A stretch of 47,810 bases of DNA from Colivivens sp963594655 (GTDB taxonomy: Bacteria; Bacteroidota; Bacteroidia; Bacteroidales; Bacteroidaceae): positions 1 to 47,810 of the forward strand of contig CAVBFD010000013.1 in the NCBI GenBank assembly GCA_963594655.1, given 5' to 3'. The first letter of the stretch is position 1. Every line of letters begins with the position of its first letter. Under the pieces are notes generated by a model, which was not told the origin of the DNA, searched no databases, and saw only the letters and a list, made by a program, of their open reading frames with translations. This document shows, in pieces, positions 25,971 to 35,393 of this stretch. A program made the position numbers and the translations under genes.

Positions 25971-26843
25971 TCATTTTATGTATTCCACTCTCCCTGCCCT
26001 CAGTTTCTTGGTGGTCGTTGTGCCAAGAGCCTGACGTGACTTCCTCAGCACAGTGGTCTCCCCTTCCACTTCAATGTCGCCAGCTCCTTCAGAAACCACT
26101 GTCAGTTCGTTGCACTCCACCTCAAGGTCGATGTCGCCGGCACCGGTTGACGACGCGTCGATGCTGCGGCACCGCAGTTCCCCGTCGAAGTCGCCCGATC
26201 CGTAGACCTCTATCTTAGCGTCTCCGTCGAGAGTACCCCTGCGCACACGCACCTCACCCGAACCGTCAATGACCGAATGGATCGACTTGGCGTTGAGACG
26301 CTTCACACTCACGTCACCCGATCCGCTCACCTCCACCTTCAGGTCACCGCAGCGGAGCGTGCGGATGTCCACATCACCCGAACCGCTAACACGGACCGAC
26401 AGGTCGCCCACGCACACCGAGTCCTTCAAGTCCACATCGCCTTCGCCACCTACCAGTATCGAACGGAGCGAGGGTGCGTAGACACGCAGACGTACTGTAG
26501 GGATGTTTGCCGAGTACTGGCCCTTGTCCCATGTAGCCAAGAGACAGGCAGTGACCGTGGAGTCAGCCAACGTGTCGGCTACCGTCTCGAACTTGTACGC
26601 ACCGACTGCCTTCTCGTTGCCTTCCAACTGCACGTGGAAGGAGTCGTCCTGGAAGAACTCTATGTCGGCAGCCGACCACAGTTCTATTTCCGAAAACTCT
26701 TGAATGTCCAAATCCATACGTATCACTTTCCCCCATTTCGCGGAGTCACGGAAATCCTTCGCGCGTCCGTCCCGCGGGTCACATGATGTGAGGAGCGTGG
26801 CAACCGCCAACGCTGTCGCCACCGCCATAGTCTTATTTCCCAT
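25971..26843 (-). CDS. GIN-domain (DUF2807) lipoprotein
   Basis: 290 residues with a lipobox (ATLLTSC, Cys21). The mature part is a repetitive beta-solenoid of short strands with alternating Ser-Gly-Asp turns (VSGSGDVDIRTL, VSGSGDVSVKRL, VYGSGDFDGELR), the pattern of the putative auto-transporter adhesin head GIN domain. These proteins are cell-envelope lipoproteins of unknown function. The start overlaps the GntR gene by 11 bases (ATGGGAAATAA), so the two are translationally coupled. Confidence 0.93.
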   Translation of the reverse strand: MGNKTMAVATALAVATLLTSCDPRDGRAKDFRDSAKWGKVIRMDLDIQEFSEIELWSAADIEFFQDDSFHVQLEGNEKAVGAYKFETVADTLADSTVTACLLATWDKGQYSANIPTVRLRVYAPSLRSILVGGEGDVDLKDSVCVGDLSVRVSGSGDVDIRTLRCGDLKVEVSGSGDVSVKRLNAKSIHSVIDGSGEVRVRRGTLDGDAKIEVYGSGDFDGELRCRSIDASSTGAGDIDLEVECNELTVVSEGAGDIEVEGETTVLRKSRQALGTTTTKKLRAGRVEYIK

Positions 26844-27195
26844 TTGCCTTACCTATTATTTCTGTCAGTTCCTCTGTGGTAATACCCAAAGTCCGCATCG
26901 TCCTCACCAGCTCAGGCACGGACTCCTCGAAGAACTCCTCACGGCGCATTGCCATGATGCGGCTCTTGGCGTCGGGCGACACGAAGTAACCGAGTCCGCG
27001 CTTGGTGTAGATTATCTGGTGGTTCTGCAACCAGTCGTACGACCGCATGACAGTATTGCTGTTCACCTCGACCTCTGCGGCAGTCTCCCTCACCGAGGGG
27101 ATGCGTTCCTCCTCTCCGCTCTTCCCCAGCAAGATATTGTCGCATATCAGATCGGCTACCTGCAAGTAAATCGCTTTCTTATCGTTGAACGTCAT
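26833..27195 (-). CDS. GntR-family transcriptional regulator, YtrA type
   Basis: 120 residues: an N-terminal winged helix (YLQVADLICDNILLGKSGEE ... SVRETAAEVEVNSNTVMRSY ... YTKRGLGYFV, about 10-72) and only a short helical tail, the layout of the YtrA subfamily, which typically represses ABC transporter operons in which it is encoded. Here it lies directly after the transporter genes. The operator is not identified; the natural place is the promoter at 28889-28919. Confidence 0.93.
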   Translation of the reverse strand: MTFNDKKAIYLQVADLICDNILLGKSGEEERIPSVRETAAEVEVNSNTVMRSYDWLQNHQIIYTKRGLGYFVSPDAKSRIMAMRREEFFEESVPELVRTMRTLGITTEELTEIIGKANGK

Positions 27196-27209
27196 ATTGT
27201 CACACCTTA

Positions 27210-28091
27210 TTATTTATTAAAGCGGCTTGTCAGTTGCGCCCTCGTGTACCGTCTGTACGCACACAAGAAGAACCAAACTCCAAGCAGAGCCTGCACTGCC
27301 GACACGGTATAAATGATTGTCGGGAGTGACTTGACGAAGTTCTTAGCCGCCTTATCATTGAACTCGTCCAGAACAAAGATTGTCATTATGAACAGGATGA
27401 AACCGATAAGTTGCAGTATAACATAAGTGATAGGGATATTGTATCTGTACTTCACCGAGTTGCCGTAGGTGTAGATGCCTGACTGCAGGATTAAAGCCGC
27501 ATAGATGAAGACGACTGACGAGTAGAGCAGATTGTCCAGATAATCACCTGCAGGATCTCCTCCCCGAATGTGATTGGCAGCCTTCACAAGCATCACTAAA
27601 TCGCCGCTTCCCCAGTCCACGGGATTGAACACGGTGGTGAAGAGAGAACTGACCGCTTCCTTGCCTACCGTACAAACTGTCATAAGTGCGTAGAGCGCGT
27701 CGCAGAGGGCAACGCTCACCACTCCCACCACAATTGTGCCTACCACGCACAGACCCACGTGCCAGAGGTATTTCTCAAGGTTGGTTGCCGGCAATGTGAG
27801 GTTGGTAATCCGTCCCTGTTTGTTGCGGAGCGGATGGAACACGCAACCGCAGGCTACATACAGCTCGAAAGCGAGGATGGAGAAGAGGACTGCGCCAGTG
27901 AGACCGAGTGCGGAGAAGAGCTCTTCCGAGTAGGTCATTTTATGCACGCCCCAACGGATGATGAACGAGCAGATGGTAACGCCAAGCACGGAAAAGAATA
28001 TGACAAGCGCCAAGTTGCGGTAGAACCCCTTGTTGATTGTAAGGTCCCAGTTGGCGTATTTGCAGAATCGTTGTTTGTTGAAGTACTCCAT
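27210..28091 (-). CDS. ABC transporter membrane subunit
   Basis: 293 residues with about six hydrophobic segments (LALVIFFSVLGVTICSFII, GAVLFSILAFELYVACG, VGLCVVGTIVVGVVSVAL, SVVFIYAALILQSGIY, YVILQLIGFILFIMTIFVL, AVQALLGVWFFLCAYRR). No recognisable substrate motif. It begins 2 bases after the ATPase gene, so it is its permease partner. The substrate is unknown; the YtrA-type regulator and GIN lipoprotein suggest envelope stress or export of a toxic compound, but this is inference. Confidence 0.85.
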   Translation of the reverse strand: MEYFNKQRFCKYANWDLTINKGFYRNLALVIFFSVLGVTICSFIIRWGVHKMTYSEELFSALGLTGAVLFSILAFELYVACGCVFHPLRNKQGRITNLTLPATNLEKYLWHVGLCVVGTIVVGVVSVALCDALYALMTVCTVGKEAVSSLFTTVFNPVDWGSGDLVMLVKAANHIRGGDPAGDYLDNLLYSSVVFIYAALILQSGIYTYGNSVKYRYNIPITYVILQLIGFILFIMTIFVLDEFNDKAAKNFVKSLPTIIYTVSAVQALLGVWFFLCAYRRYTRAQLTSRFNK

Positions 28092-28093
28092 AG

Positions 28094-28813
28094 TTATTCT
28101 CCTTTCATTTTTTCGTCAGACAACAGTTTAATGAACACTTCCTCAAGGTTGATGACCTCATCGTCGCCGAACAGCTTGTCCATCTTCGTGTTAAGCAGCA
28201 CCCTGTTTCGATCAATCATCAACACATGGTCGAGCAGAAGCTCCACATCACGCACCTGATGGGTAGAGATGATGACTGTCTGGTCTTCATCTATATTCCC
28301 GGCGACAATTTTCCTGAACTGACTCTTGGAGGGGATGTCGAGTCCGTTGGTCGGCTCGTCCATCACCAGCAGACGAGTCCTCGCAGCCAGCGCGATGCAC
28401 ATGTACACCTTCTTCTTCTGTCCCATGCTCAATGCCCCGAGGTTGATGTTGTCCGGAATGTCAAAACTGGCAATCATCCTGTAGAGCATATCCTCGTCAA
28501 ACCGTGGATAGAAAGGTTTGAGCGCAGCCACGTACTTCTTCAGCGGTATCGCCGGCAGGTTGTATTCCTCAGGCACGATGAACATGTCCTCCAGCAACTG
28601 CGGCTGGCGCAGACTGGTGTCCGTGCCGTTGTACTTGACCGTGCCGCCCTGAGGACGGAGCAGTCCCATGATAAGATAAAGGAGGGTACTCTTTCCCGTA
28701 CCGTTCTTGCCAAGGAGACCGTAGATGCCCCCTTCACTGATGTTCAAGCTGAAATGGTCCAGCACGTTCACGCCCCTTCCGTAGGCGAATGTCACGTCAT
28801 TTACTTCCAACAT
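28094..28813 (-). CDS. ABC transporter ATP-binding protein
   Basis: 239 residues from the ATG at 28813 (MLEVNDVTFAYGRG), preferred over an in-frame start at 28927 that lies upstream of the promoter. Walker A GKNGTGKST (35-43), Q-loop region, signature LSMGQ (128-132), Walker B LLVMDEP (148-154) and the switch His in ISTHQVRD are all present. First gene of the operon with permease, regulator, GIN lipoprotein and probably the TraB/GumN gene. Confidence 0.96.
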   Translation of the reverse strand: MLEVNDVTFAYGRGVNVLDHFSLNISEGGIYGLLGKNGTGKSTLLYLIMGLLRPQGGTVKYNGTDTSLRQPQLLEDMFIVPEEYNLPAIPLKKYVAALKPFYPRFDEDMLYRMIASFDIPDNINLGALSMGQKKKVYMCIALAARTRLLVMDEPTNGLDIPSKSQFRKIVAGNIDEDQTVIISTHQVRDVELLLDHVLMIDRNRVLLNTKMDKLFGDDEVINLEEVFIKLLSDEKMKGE

Positions 28814-28888
28814 ATTTTCTATTTTTTGTTTATTGTCCAATATACGTTTCCTACTCGTCTTATAGTGTACTACCCAACTAAGACACCG

Positions 28889-28919
28889 CAAAGGTAACGC
28901 AGTTTGGAATACCGACAAA
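28889..28919 (-). promoter_or_regulatory. Promoter of the ABC transporter operon
   Basis: TACCTTTG at 28896-28889 and TTTG at 28919-28916 on the minus strand are 19 bases apart, both Bacteroidota consensus. The leader to the ATG at 28813 is about 70 bases and is a likely place for control by the operon's GntR protein. Confidence 0.7.
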
Positions 28920-28979
28920 CAAAACAACTGGTGTTTAACTCTTATTTAACACTTAAACACGTCCCACGAAAACGAGAAA

Positions 28980-29005
28980 GTCCACATGCCGAACGGCACG
29001 TGGAC
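28980..29005 (-). terminator. Terminator after the SusD-like gene
   Basis: Strong hairpin with arms GTCCACaTGCCG / CGGCAcGTGGAC (one mismatch) and a 2-base loop, 29 bases after the SusD stop; on the minus strand it is followed by TTTCTCGTTTTCG. Confidence 0.75.
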
Positions 29006-29034
29006 CTTCAATATTGAGTCAAAATAAGAGTCGG

Positions 29035-30585
29035 TTACTTGCGTCCGTTCTCCAAAGCCCAGCAGATTCGCTTTCCGTAAGTGTAATCCTCAATGCCTTC
29101 TGAAGCGGCATTCACATTATCACTGTTGTAAAGGAACTCGTTTGACGGATAAGGGAAGCGGAACGGCAGGTCATTGTGACGGGCAGAGGGTCCGTAGCCC
29201 CACGCACAGTGTTCGCCCGGGTACTGGGGAGCTCTTATTCCGTCCGAATAAGTCACCTCATCGAACATCTGTGCAGGAGATCCTGTACGGCGGTAGAGTG
29301 ACCAAGCCTCCTGGCACTGCTTGTAGAGAGCGACCCACTCCTCAAGGTAAATCTGTTTGAGCGTACCATCGTAAGATCCTGCAGCCGCAAGGTATGCGGA
29401 CGCGTCATCGTCGCTCACTCCATTGTCCTCCATTGAACACTTGACAGCTGTCTCGTATGCTGTCTGCGCTGTATATGAACCTGTGTCCCAGCCCTTGATT
29501 GCAGCCTCAGCAATGAGGAACCAAGACTCAGCCGCACGGAAGAACGGAGAGAAACCCGGGTTGGCAGAACACTCAGCCTCACTGGTCGCCCTGTAAAGCA
29601 CACCCGGAGTTGAGTAGTTGCCGATTGGATCACTGTTGTACGCTGCATTTGAACCATGGTAAACACCGCGGTACTCGCCAGTGAGTGCCGCCGGACGGCA
29701 GATGACGGAAATACGCGGGTCGTTCTGGTCCTTCAGACGGTCTACGAAAACCTGCGCCATAGTGTAGTCAGACGGACGTGAGATGTACTCTGAGTACCAT
29801 GGATCACGGTAAGATGAGGAGGTCAACCAGTAGAAGTAGTTGTTCTGTGAACAGTCCTCGATGAACGGATACTTCTCAGGGTCTGACAGGATTTCCTTGA
29901 ATGTGGCCTTACTTGCCTCCACCTTACTTTCCATGTTTGACACACGCATTGCAAGGCGCAGACGGAGCGAGTTGCAGAAACGCTGCCAGTTTTCAGCGTT
30001 GCCACTGTAGATAAGGTCGCCACTGCCAAGAGCGTCGTCGCCCAGACCTTCAGCCCATGAGTCGGATATTTCCTTGAGGTGAACGGCAATGCTGTCGTAC
30101 ACGTCAGAGTCCTTGTCGTACACCGGTTTGATTATATTGTCCGAGATACCCTTACAAGCCTCTGTGTAGGGGATGTCGCCGTAGCAGTCAGCCGCAAGGA
30201 AGAGCAGGTACTGCTGAAGCAGCTTTGCCACGTTCTGCATGTTCTTGTTGTCCTCGGGAGTGGTACGGTCGAGGATGTCCTGCAACTGAGGGATGCAGGT
30301 ATAGGTTGTATACCACCTGTATCCAAACTCATTGTGAGTAGGAATGTATTGGTACGTCTCTATCTGTGAGTTTGCCAGATAGCCGCTCCAGTCAGACAGA
30401 CGGTACAGCTCGTTTCCATAGTTGCTCGCAATCTGATAGATAGTGTAGCCCAATATATTGGAGACAGGAGCGGTAGAATATGCGTCCGGGTCAGTGTTGA
30501 TTTCGTCAAAATCCTTTGTGCAGCTGTTGAACCCCAGAGCAAGCGACGCAATGGCAACTGCGGAAATATATGATTTCATCTTCAT
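29035..30585 (-). CDS. SusD/RagB-family outer-membrane lipoprotein
   Basis: Surface nutrient-binding lipoprotein that forms a lid on its SusC partner. 516 residues from the ATG at 30585 (MKMKSYISAVAIASLALGFN then SC): lipobox with Cys22, then TKDFDEINTDPDAYS, the typical start of the SusD_2-like group. The C-terminal part ends in FRFPYPSNEFLYNSDN, the conserved RxPYPxNE(x) segment of this group. Starts 51 bases after the susC stop. An in-frame upstream start at 30624 was rejected because it hides the signal peptide. Substrate unknown: no glycosidase, peptidase or sigma/HTCS regulator is adjacent. Confidence 0.95.
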   Translation of the reverse strand: MKMKSYISAVAIASLALGFNSCTKDFDEINTDPDAYSTAPVSNILGYTIYQIASNYGNELYRLSDWSGYLANSQIETYQYIPTHNEFGYRWYTTYTCIPQLQDILDRTTPEDNKNMQNVAKLLQQYLLFLAADCYGDIPYTEACKGISDNIIKPVYDKDSDVYDSIAVHLKEISDSWAEGLGDDALGSGDLIYSGNAENWQRFCNSLRLRLAMRVSNMESKVEASKATFKEILSDPEKYPFIEDCSQNNYFYWLTSSSYRDPWYSEYISRPSDYTMAQVFVDRLKDQNDPRISVICRPAALTGEYRGVYHGSNAAYNSDPIGNYSTPGVLYRATSEAECSANPGFSPFFRAAESWFLIAEAAIKGWDTGSYTAQTAYETAVKCSMEDNGVSDDDASAYLAAAGSYDGTLKQIYLEEWVALYKQCQEAWSLYRRTGSPAQMFDEVTYSDGIRAPQYPGEHCAWGYGPSARHNDLPFRFPYPSNEFLYNSDNVNAASEGIEDYTYGKRICWALENGRK

Positions 30586-30636
30586 CGTTCTATTGTTTTT
30601 GTGATTTGTAAAATAAGCGCACATAGCCGTGTTTCA

Positions 30637-33600
30637 TCAGAATGTCAGATTAACCTTGAAACCGAAACTGCGGCTGTTTGGAACAGATGCCTGTTCAAGA
30701 CCGATACCGTAACTTGTTGAGGCGACACCACCTGTTTCCGGGTCGATGCGCATTGTGTTGGAACTGTCAACCCACAGCAGGGCGATGTTGTTGGCAACGA
30801 ATGACACACTTGCCCCGTTGATGAAACGTGTCTTCTTGAGCATCTTCTTAGGGAAGGTGTAGGTCAGATAGAACTCGCGCCACTTGAGGAATGATCCCTT
30901 GAACACGAACGCCTCGTTGATTCCGTACAGGTTGGTGCCGAACCAGTCTTGCGCACTGACAGTGCTTGCCTGTCCGTTTGCCACTGCTGTAGCGTAGTCG
31001 GTATAAGTACCGTCACCGTTGTCAAGCACGAAGTGGTAGTTGGTGGACATGTCCACACCAGGCACGAGAGCCCTCTCACGAATACCGTTCTCAGCTGTCG
31101 TGGCAGCTGTTCCAGAGCAGTAAGCATGGTTCATTGTCTGAGACCAGATGTCTCCACCGATTCGCATGTCGAGCATGAAGCCCGCGCTCCAGTCCTTGTA
31201 CTTGAAGTCGTGTCTCCATGAGAGAAGCGCGTCAGGCACTACGTTTCCAATCTTCTGACTGGCAACAGCTGTCGGCATACCGCTTGCGTCGAGTACTACC
31301 GAACCGTCGTCTGTGCGCAGGAAGCCAGTACCCATGAGGTCGCCCCATGCGCCGCCTACCTTAGCGACAGTTGAGATTCCCCAGGACCAACCCATATCGT
31401 AATACTCGAGTCCGTCAGCAAGGCTCACGACCTTTGACTTATCCTTTGAAAAGTTGAAAGTGGAACTCCATGTGAAGTCACCGCTCTTGATGATGTCGCC
31501 AGACAACTGTACTTCAATACCCTTGTTTGTGAGTTCTCCCGCATTGATCAGTTTTGAAGTGACACCGGAAGACCACGGTGTTGACACGTAAAGAATCTGG
31601 TTCTTTGTTGACTTAGAGTAGTACGCCACATCGAGCTTGAGTCTGTTGTTGAACAAGCCTACCTCGATACCTGTCTCCCATGTACGGGCGCGTTCCGGCT
31701 TCAGGTTGTAGTTAGGCGCGCTGTACTGCTTGTACATGAGTGTTGTGCCGTTGTATGACGATGTGGACGCATAGTAGTAAGCGGAGTTACTGTACGCACC
31801 TGCGGAACTACCCACCTCCGCATAGCCACCTCTCAGTTTGAGGAAGTTCAGCACGTCGCTCTGCACGTTGAACGCACTGAGCGGCAGGAAACTGAGGCTG
31901 AATGAAGGGTAGAAGAAGCTGTCGTTGAGTGTTGATGACCAGTCGTTACGTCCTGTGATGTCAACGTACAGATAGTTGTCCCATCCGAGAGAGACACTTC
32001 CGTAGATGGAGTTAGATCGTGTGTGGCTGTGGTCCATGGCCGGGACAGGAGAAGTCGCATTGGCGATGGTGTAGACTCCAGGCACTGTCAGTCCGTCAGC
32101 TGCCACCGCATCCCATGAATAGGAGTTGTCACGGTAGTTGGCACCGAGCAGACCGACCACGTTCAGACGGTCGAAAGTCTTGTTGGCTGTCGCGATGAAG
32201 TCAGCGTTGAACTCAGTGTTGGAGATGAGGCTCTGGTCGAAGTAACCGTTAGGATAGTCGGCGTTGTAGTATATTGTCTGCAAAGCCTTAGCGTTATAAG
32301 TGTCAACACCAACACGACCCTCGAACTTCAACCATTCGACTGGCTGGTAGAACAGAGAACCCTTGCCGTAGAAACGGTTGCGGCGGTAGGGGTTGGTGTT
32401 CATGTACACGTTGAAGTACGGGTTGACGTTCCACGCCGTCCAGTTATAGTATGTGTAGTCGCCAAGCTCGTCCTTCTGGGCCCAATTGTCCTTCAGCGAC
32501 TGCATGTTGACCTGACGGCCGAACCATTCGAGGATATCCTTCATCGTATTGTTGCTGCCGTAGCCCTGGGCAGGGACGTTGTCGCTCTTGGTGAACACAT
32601 AGTTGGCGCTCACGTCCATCCACACCTTATTGTTCAGTTTCACGTCAGCGTTGATCATACCACCGTAACGTTTCTGGTCGGTGTTGGGTATCGTACCCCT
32701 CTGACCGCGGTAAGAGAGAGACGCGCGCAGGTTTACGTTGTCCGAACGGGTTGCGATAGACACCATGTGGTTCTGTGTGATACCCGTCTGGAAGAAGTCC
32801 TTCACATTGTTCTTGTGTGACACCCATGGGGTAGCCTCACCGTTACTGTCGAACTGCACGATGTTGAAGCCTTGGTCGAGACGCGGACCCCATGACATGT
32901 CATTTCCGTCGTTAAGTCCGTTGCCGGTACCGTCCACATAGCTGAAACCGCCGAATCCGCTCTGAGCGTACTCTGCGTAGGTCATGCCTTGACCGTAAAG
33001 ACTCCAGTAGTACTCGTCGCCATAGGCTCCCTGACCGTACTTGTTCTGGAGCTTAGGTATGTTGGCCACCTGGTCGAATGTGACGCTTCCGTCGTAGCTC
33101 ACCTGTGTTCCGTTGTTCTTGCCGCCCTTCTTGGTAGTGATGAGGATCACACCGTTAGCGGAACGCATACCGTAGAGGGCAGCCGCACCACCCTTGAGGA
33201 TGTCAATGCTCTCGATGTCCTCAACATTTATATCGTTCAGGCCTGAACCGTAGTCCACCAGACTGTAATGTTCGTCGCCAATACCCATGGAACTGTTGTT
33301 GATTGGCACTCCGTCGACCACGATAAGCGGTTGCTGGTCTCTTGAGAGTGAAGAGTTACCACGGATGGAGATGACCGCACTGGCACCCACAGCACCACCC
33401 ATGGTGGTAATCTGTGTACCTGCGGCCTTACCTGTCAGCGCACTGGTGATGCTCACAGGAGCGGCTGCCACCAGTTCCTCCGCACCGACCTGCTGCTGTG
33501 CGTATCCGAGTGATTTCTTCTCACGGCTGATACCGAGGGCCGTGACCACCACGTCGTCGATAAGCTCTGAGTCAGACTCCAGACGGATGGTGAGGATGCC

Positions 33601-33873
33601 GCCCTTACCGATGGCAACCTGTTTGGTCTTCATACCTATGTATGAGACACTGAGTGTTGTGAGATTGGCAGGGATGTCGGAGATGGTGAAGTTTCCGTTG
33701 ATGTCTGTCGACGCACCTTTTATAGGGTTGCTCTTATCCACAACAACAGACGCACCAATCACAGGTGAACCGTCAGCTGCATCGAGAACCCTACCCGATA
33801 CCTTGACCTGGGCAAAAGTAGCACTTGCCGCAATAAAGCAAGACGCCAGCAAAAATAGTAGTTTCTTTGCCAT
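30637..33873 (-). CDS. SusC/RagA-family TonB-linked outer-membrane transporter
   Basis: 1078 residues: signal peptide (LLFLLASCFIAASATFAQ), an N-terminal carboxypeptidase-regulatory-like domain (VSGRVLDAADGSPVIGASVV, about 24-100), a TonB-interaction stretch (DDVVVTALGISREKKSLGYA), the plug domain (ISIRGNSSLSRDQQPLIVVD ... DIESIDILKGGAAALYGMRS), and a beta barrel ending in FGFKVNLTF. It imports large nutrients such as oligosaccharides or peptides with the SusD-like protein; which one cannot be told here. First gene of the two-gene operon, with a -7 box at 34083-34076. Confidence 0.97.
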   Translation of the reverse strand: MAKKLLFLLASCFIAASATFAQVKVSGRVLDAADGSPVIGASVVVDKSNPIKGASTDINGNFTISDIPANLTTLSVSYIGMKTKQVAIGKGGILTIRLESDSELIDDVVVTALGISREKKSLGYAQQQVGAEELVAAAPVSITSALTGKAAGTQITTMGGAVGASAVISIRGNSSLSRDQQPLIVVDGVPINNSSMGIGDEHYSLVDYGSGLNDINVEDIESIDILKGGAAALYGMRSANGVILITTKKGGKNNGTQVSYDGSVTFDQVANIPKLQNKYGQGAYGDEYYWSLYGQGMTYAEYAQSGFGGFSYVDGTGNGLNDGNDMSWGPRLDQGFNIVQFDSNGEATPWVSHKNNVKDFFQTGITQNHMVSIATRSDNVNLRASLSYRGQRGTIPNTDQKRYGGMINADVKLNNKVWMDVSANYVFTKSDNVPAQGYGSNNTMKDILEWFGRQVNMQSLKDNWAQKDELGDYTYYNWTAWNVNPYFNVYMNTNPYRRNRFYGKGSLFYQPVEWLKFEGRVGVDTYNAKALQTIYYNADYPNGYFDQSLISNTEFNADFIATANKTFDRLNVVGLLGANYRDNSYSWDAVAADGLTVPGVYTIANATSPVPAMDHSHTRSNSIYGSVSLGWDNYLYVDITGRNDWSSTLNDSFFYPSFSLSFLPLSAFNVQSDVLNFLKLRGGYAEVGSSAGAYSNSAYYYASTSSYNGTTLMYKQYSAPNYNLKPERARTWETGIEVGLFNNRLKLDVAYYSKSTKNQILYVSTPWSSGVTSKLINAGELTNKGIEVQLSGDIIKSGDFTWSSTFNFSKDKSKVVSLADGLEYYDMGWSWGISTVAKVGGAWGDLMGTGFLRTDDGSVVLDASGMPTAVASQKIGNVVPDALLSWRHDFKYKDWSAGFMLDMRIGGDIWSQTMNHAYCSGTAATTAENGIRERALVPGVDMSTNYHFVLDNGDGTYTDYATAVANGQASTVSAQDWFGTNLYGINEAFVFKGSFLKWREFYLTYTFPKKMLKKTRFINGASVSFVANNIALLWVDSSNTMRIDPETGGVASTSYGIGLEQASVPNSRSFGFKVNLTF

Positions 33874-33973
33874 ACAATTTTGATTTGTGTTAATAAATAA
33901 ATGAACTATCGTTTCGTTTTGTCGTTATATAAGACTGGTACCGCCCGATTCCATCAGGCAGTGTATTATGCTT

Positions 33974-34001
33974 GTTACGTTTGTGTCGTTACGTTTGTGT
34001 C
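33974..34001. repeat. Two tandem 14-bp repeats upstream of the SusC gene
   Basis: GTTACGTTTGTGTC is repeated twice back to back and followed by GTTGCC. It lies between the -7 box (34083-34076) and the susC start (33873), so it would be in the 5' leader. No gene is supported in 33874-34376; besides this repeat and the two promoters I see nothing I can name there. Confidence 0.75.
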
Positions 34002-34075
34002 GTTGCCCCTAAACTACCGTCCCGAAAGACTTAATCATTCTTCACCAAATTGGGGCCTGTTTGTGTTTACGGCGG

Positions 34076-34083
34076 CAAAAGTA
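34076..34083 (-). promoter_or_regulatory. -7 promoter box of the susCD operon
   Basis: TACTTTTG on the minus strand fits TAnnTTTG and implies a leader of about 195 bases before susC. A TTTG exists only 12 bases further upstream, so the -33 element is not convincing. Confidence 0.45.
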
Positions 34084-34322
34084 GGTAAATTATCTCAAAC
34101 AGTGTGCGATTTTAAGACAAAAACTGCCCCACGCACTTGATTTTTCCCAATATCCATGGGTTTTGCAGTGGAACCGGCTACAATTTTTAGCTTGTCCAAG
34201 TGACAGGCGCGCAAAGCCCCGGTTGCTCTTTCTGACTTGCCAAAACCGCCCCTGCGGTAACAATATTCCGAACCACGGAAATATTTAGCGTCCCTGTGAC
34301 AACAGGAAAAAGAATTAATCAT

Positions 34323-34330
34323 TATATTTG
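34323..34330 (+). promoter_or_regulatory. -7 promoter box of ilvE
   Basis: TATATTTG on the plus strand, 46 bases before the ATG at 34377. No attenuator-like peptide or terminator is evident in the short leader. Confidence 0.55.
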
Positions 34331-34376
34331 CAACGTAAAAAGACAATTCAAATAGACATACAAATAAAAACTACAC

Positions 34377-35393
34377 ATGATGGATTGGTCAAACATTGGT
34401 TTTGGTTACAACAAAACAGATTATAACGTACGTTGCTATTACAGGAACGGCGAATGGGGAGAGATTGAGGTTTGCAGCGAGGAGACAATTCCCCTCCACA
34501 TGGCGGCTACATGTCTGCACTACGGACAGGAAGCGTTTGAAGGTCTGAAAGCCTACCGTTGTCCCGACGGTAAGGTGAGGGTGTTCCGCATGGACGAGAA
34601 CGCGGCGCGCCTGCAGTCCACCTGCCGTGGAATCCTCATGCCCGAACTCCCTACAGAGAAGTTCGAGGAGATGGTTACCAAGGTGGTGCGCCTGAACGAG
34701 CGTTTCATTCCGCCTTACGAGAGCGGAGCGACCCTCTACATCCGTCCGCTTCTCATCGGCACAAGCGCGCAGGTGGGAGTACACCCGGCGTCTGAGTACC
34801 TGTTCCTCATCTTCGTGACTCCGGTGGGCCCGTACTTCAAGGGCGGTTTCTCCACCAACCCGTACGTCATCATACGCGAGTACGACCGATCCGCTCCACT
34901 CGGCACCGGTATATATAAGGTGGGAGGCAACTACGCCGCCAGTCTGAGAGCCAACAAGCTCGCGCACGACCTCGGCTACAGTTGCGAGTTCTACCTCGAT
35001 GCGAAAGAGAAGAAATACATGGACGAGTGTGGCGCAGCCAACTTCTTCGGAATAAAGAACAACACATACGTCACTCCCAAGTCGTCAAGCATCCTTCCTT
35101 CAATCACCAACAAAAGCCTCATGCAGTTGGCAGAGGACATGGGCATGAAGGTGGAGCGCAGACAAATACCGGAGGAGGAACTGTCCACCTTCGAGGAAGC
35201 GGGAGCCTGCGGCACCGCCGCTGTCATCTCACCTATCGAGAAGATTGACGACCTCGACACCAAACAGACGTTCGTGTTCTCAAAGGACGGCAAACCGGGT
35301 CCTGTATGCACTGCCCTCTACAACAAACTCAGAGGCATCCAGTACGGAACAGAACCAGACACGCACAACTGGACCAAGGTCATTATCGGTTGA
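34377..35393 (+). CDS. ilvE: Branched-chain amino acid aminotransferase
   Basis: PLP-dependent class IV aminotransferase that interconverts branched-chain amino acids and 2-oxo acids. 338 residues with the family's stretches LHYGQEAFEGLKAYR (about 48-61), LYIRPLLIGT (120-129), GIYKVGGNYAAS (178-189), and the PLP lysine, most likely Lys213 in AKEKKYMDECGAANFFG. Two adjacent ATGs (34377, 34380) are possible starts. Monocistronic: plus strand, with a promoter upstream and a separate small-RNA promoter downstream. The other ilv and leu genes are not in this window. Confidence 0.95.
   Translation: MMDWSNIGFGYNKTDYNVRCYYRNGEWGEIEVCSEETIPLHMAATCLHYGQEAFEGLKAYRCPDGKVRVFRMDENAARLQSTCRGILMPELPTEKFEEMVTKVVRLNERFIPPYESGATLYIRPLLIGTSAQVGVHPASEYLFLIFVTPVGPYFKGGFSTNPYVIIREYDRSAPLGTGIYKVGGNYAASLRANKLAHDLGYSCEFYLDAKEKKYMDECGAANFFGIKNNTYVTPKSSSILPSITNKSLMQLAEDMGMKVERRQIPEEELSTFEEAGACGTAAVISPIEKIDDLDTKQTFVFSKDGKPGPVCTALYNKLRGIQYGTEPDTHNWTKVIIG

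Noticed and set aside
29035..33873. Complete polysaccharide utilisation locus
   Set aside because: Only susC and susD are present; no glycoside hydrolase, lyase, sulfatase, hybrid two-component or sigma/anti-sigma gene adjoins them.
34095..34346. An 83-residue open frame upstream of ilvE
   Set aside because: It crosses the ilvE promoter region on the opposite strand, has no promoter of its own and no recognisable pattern.
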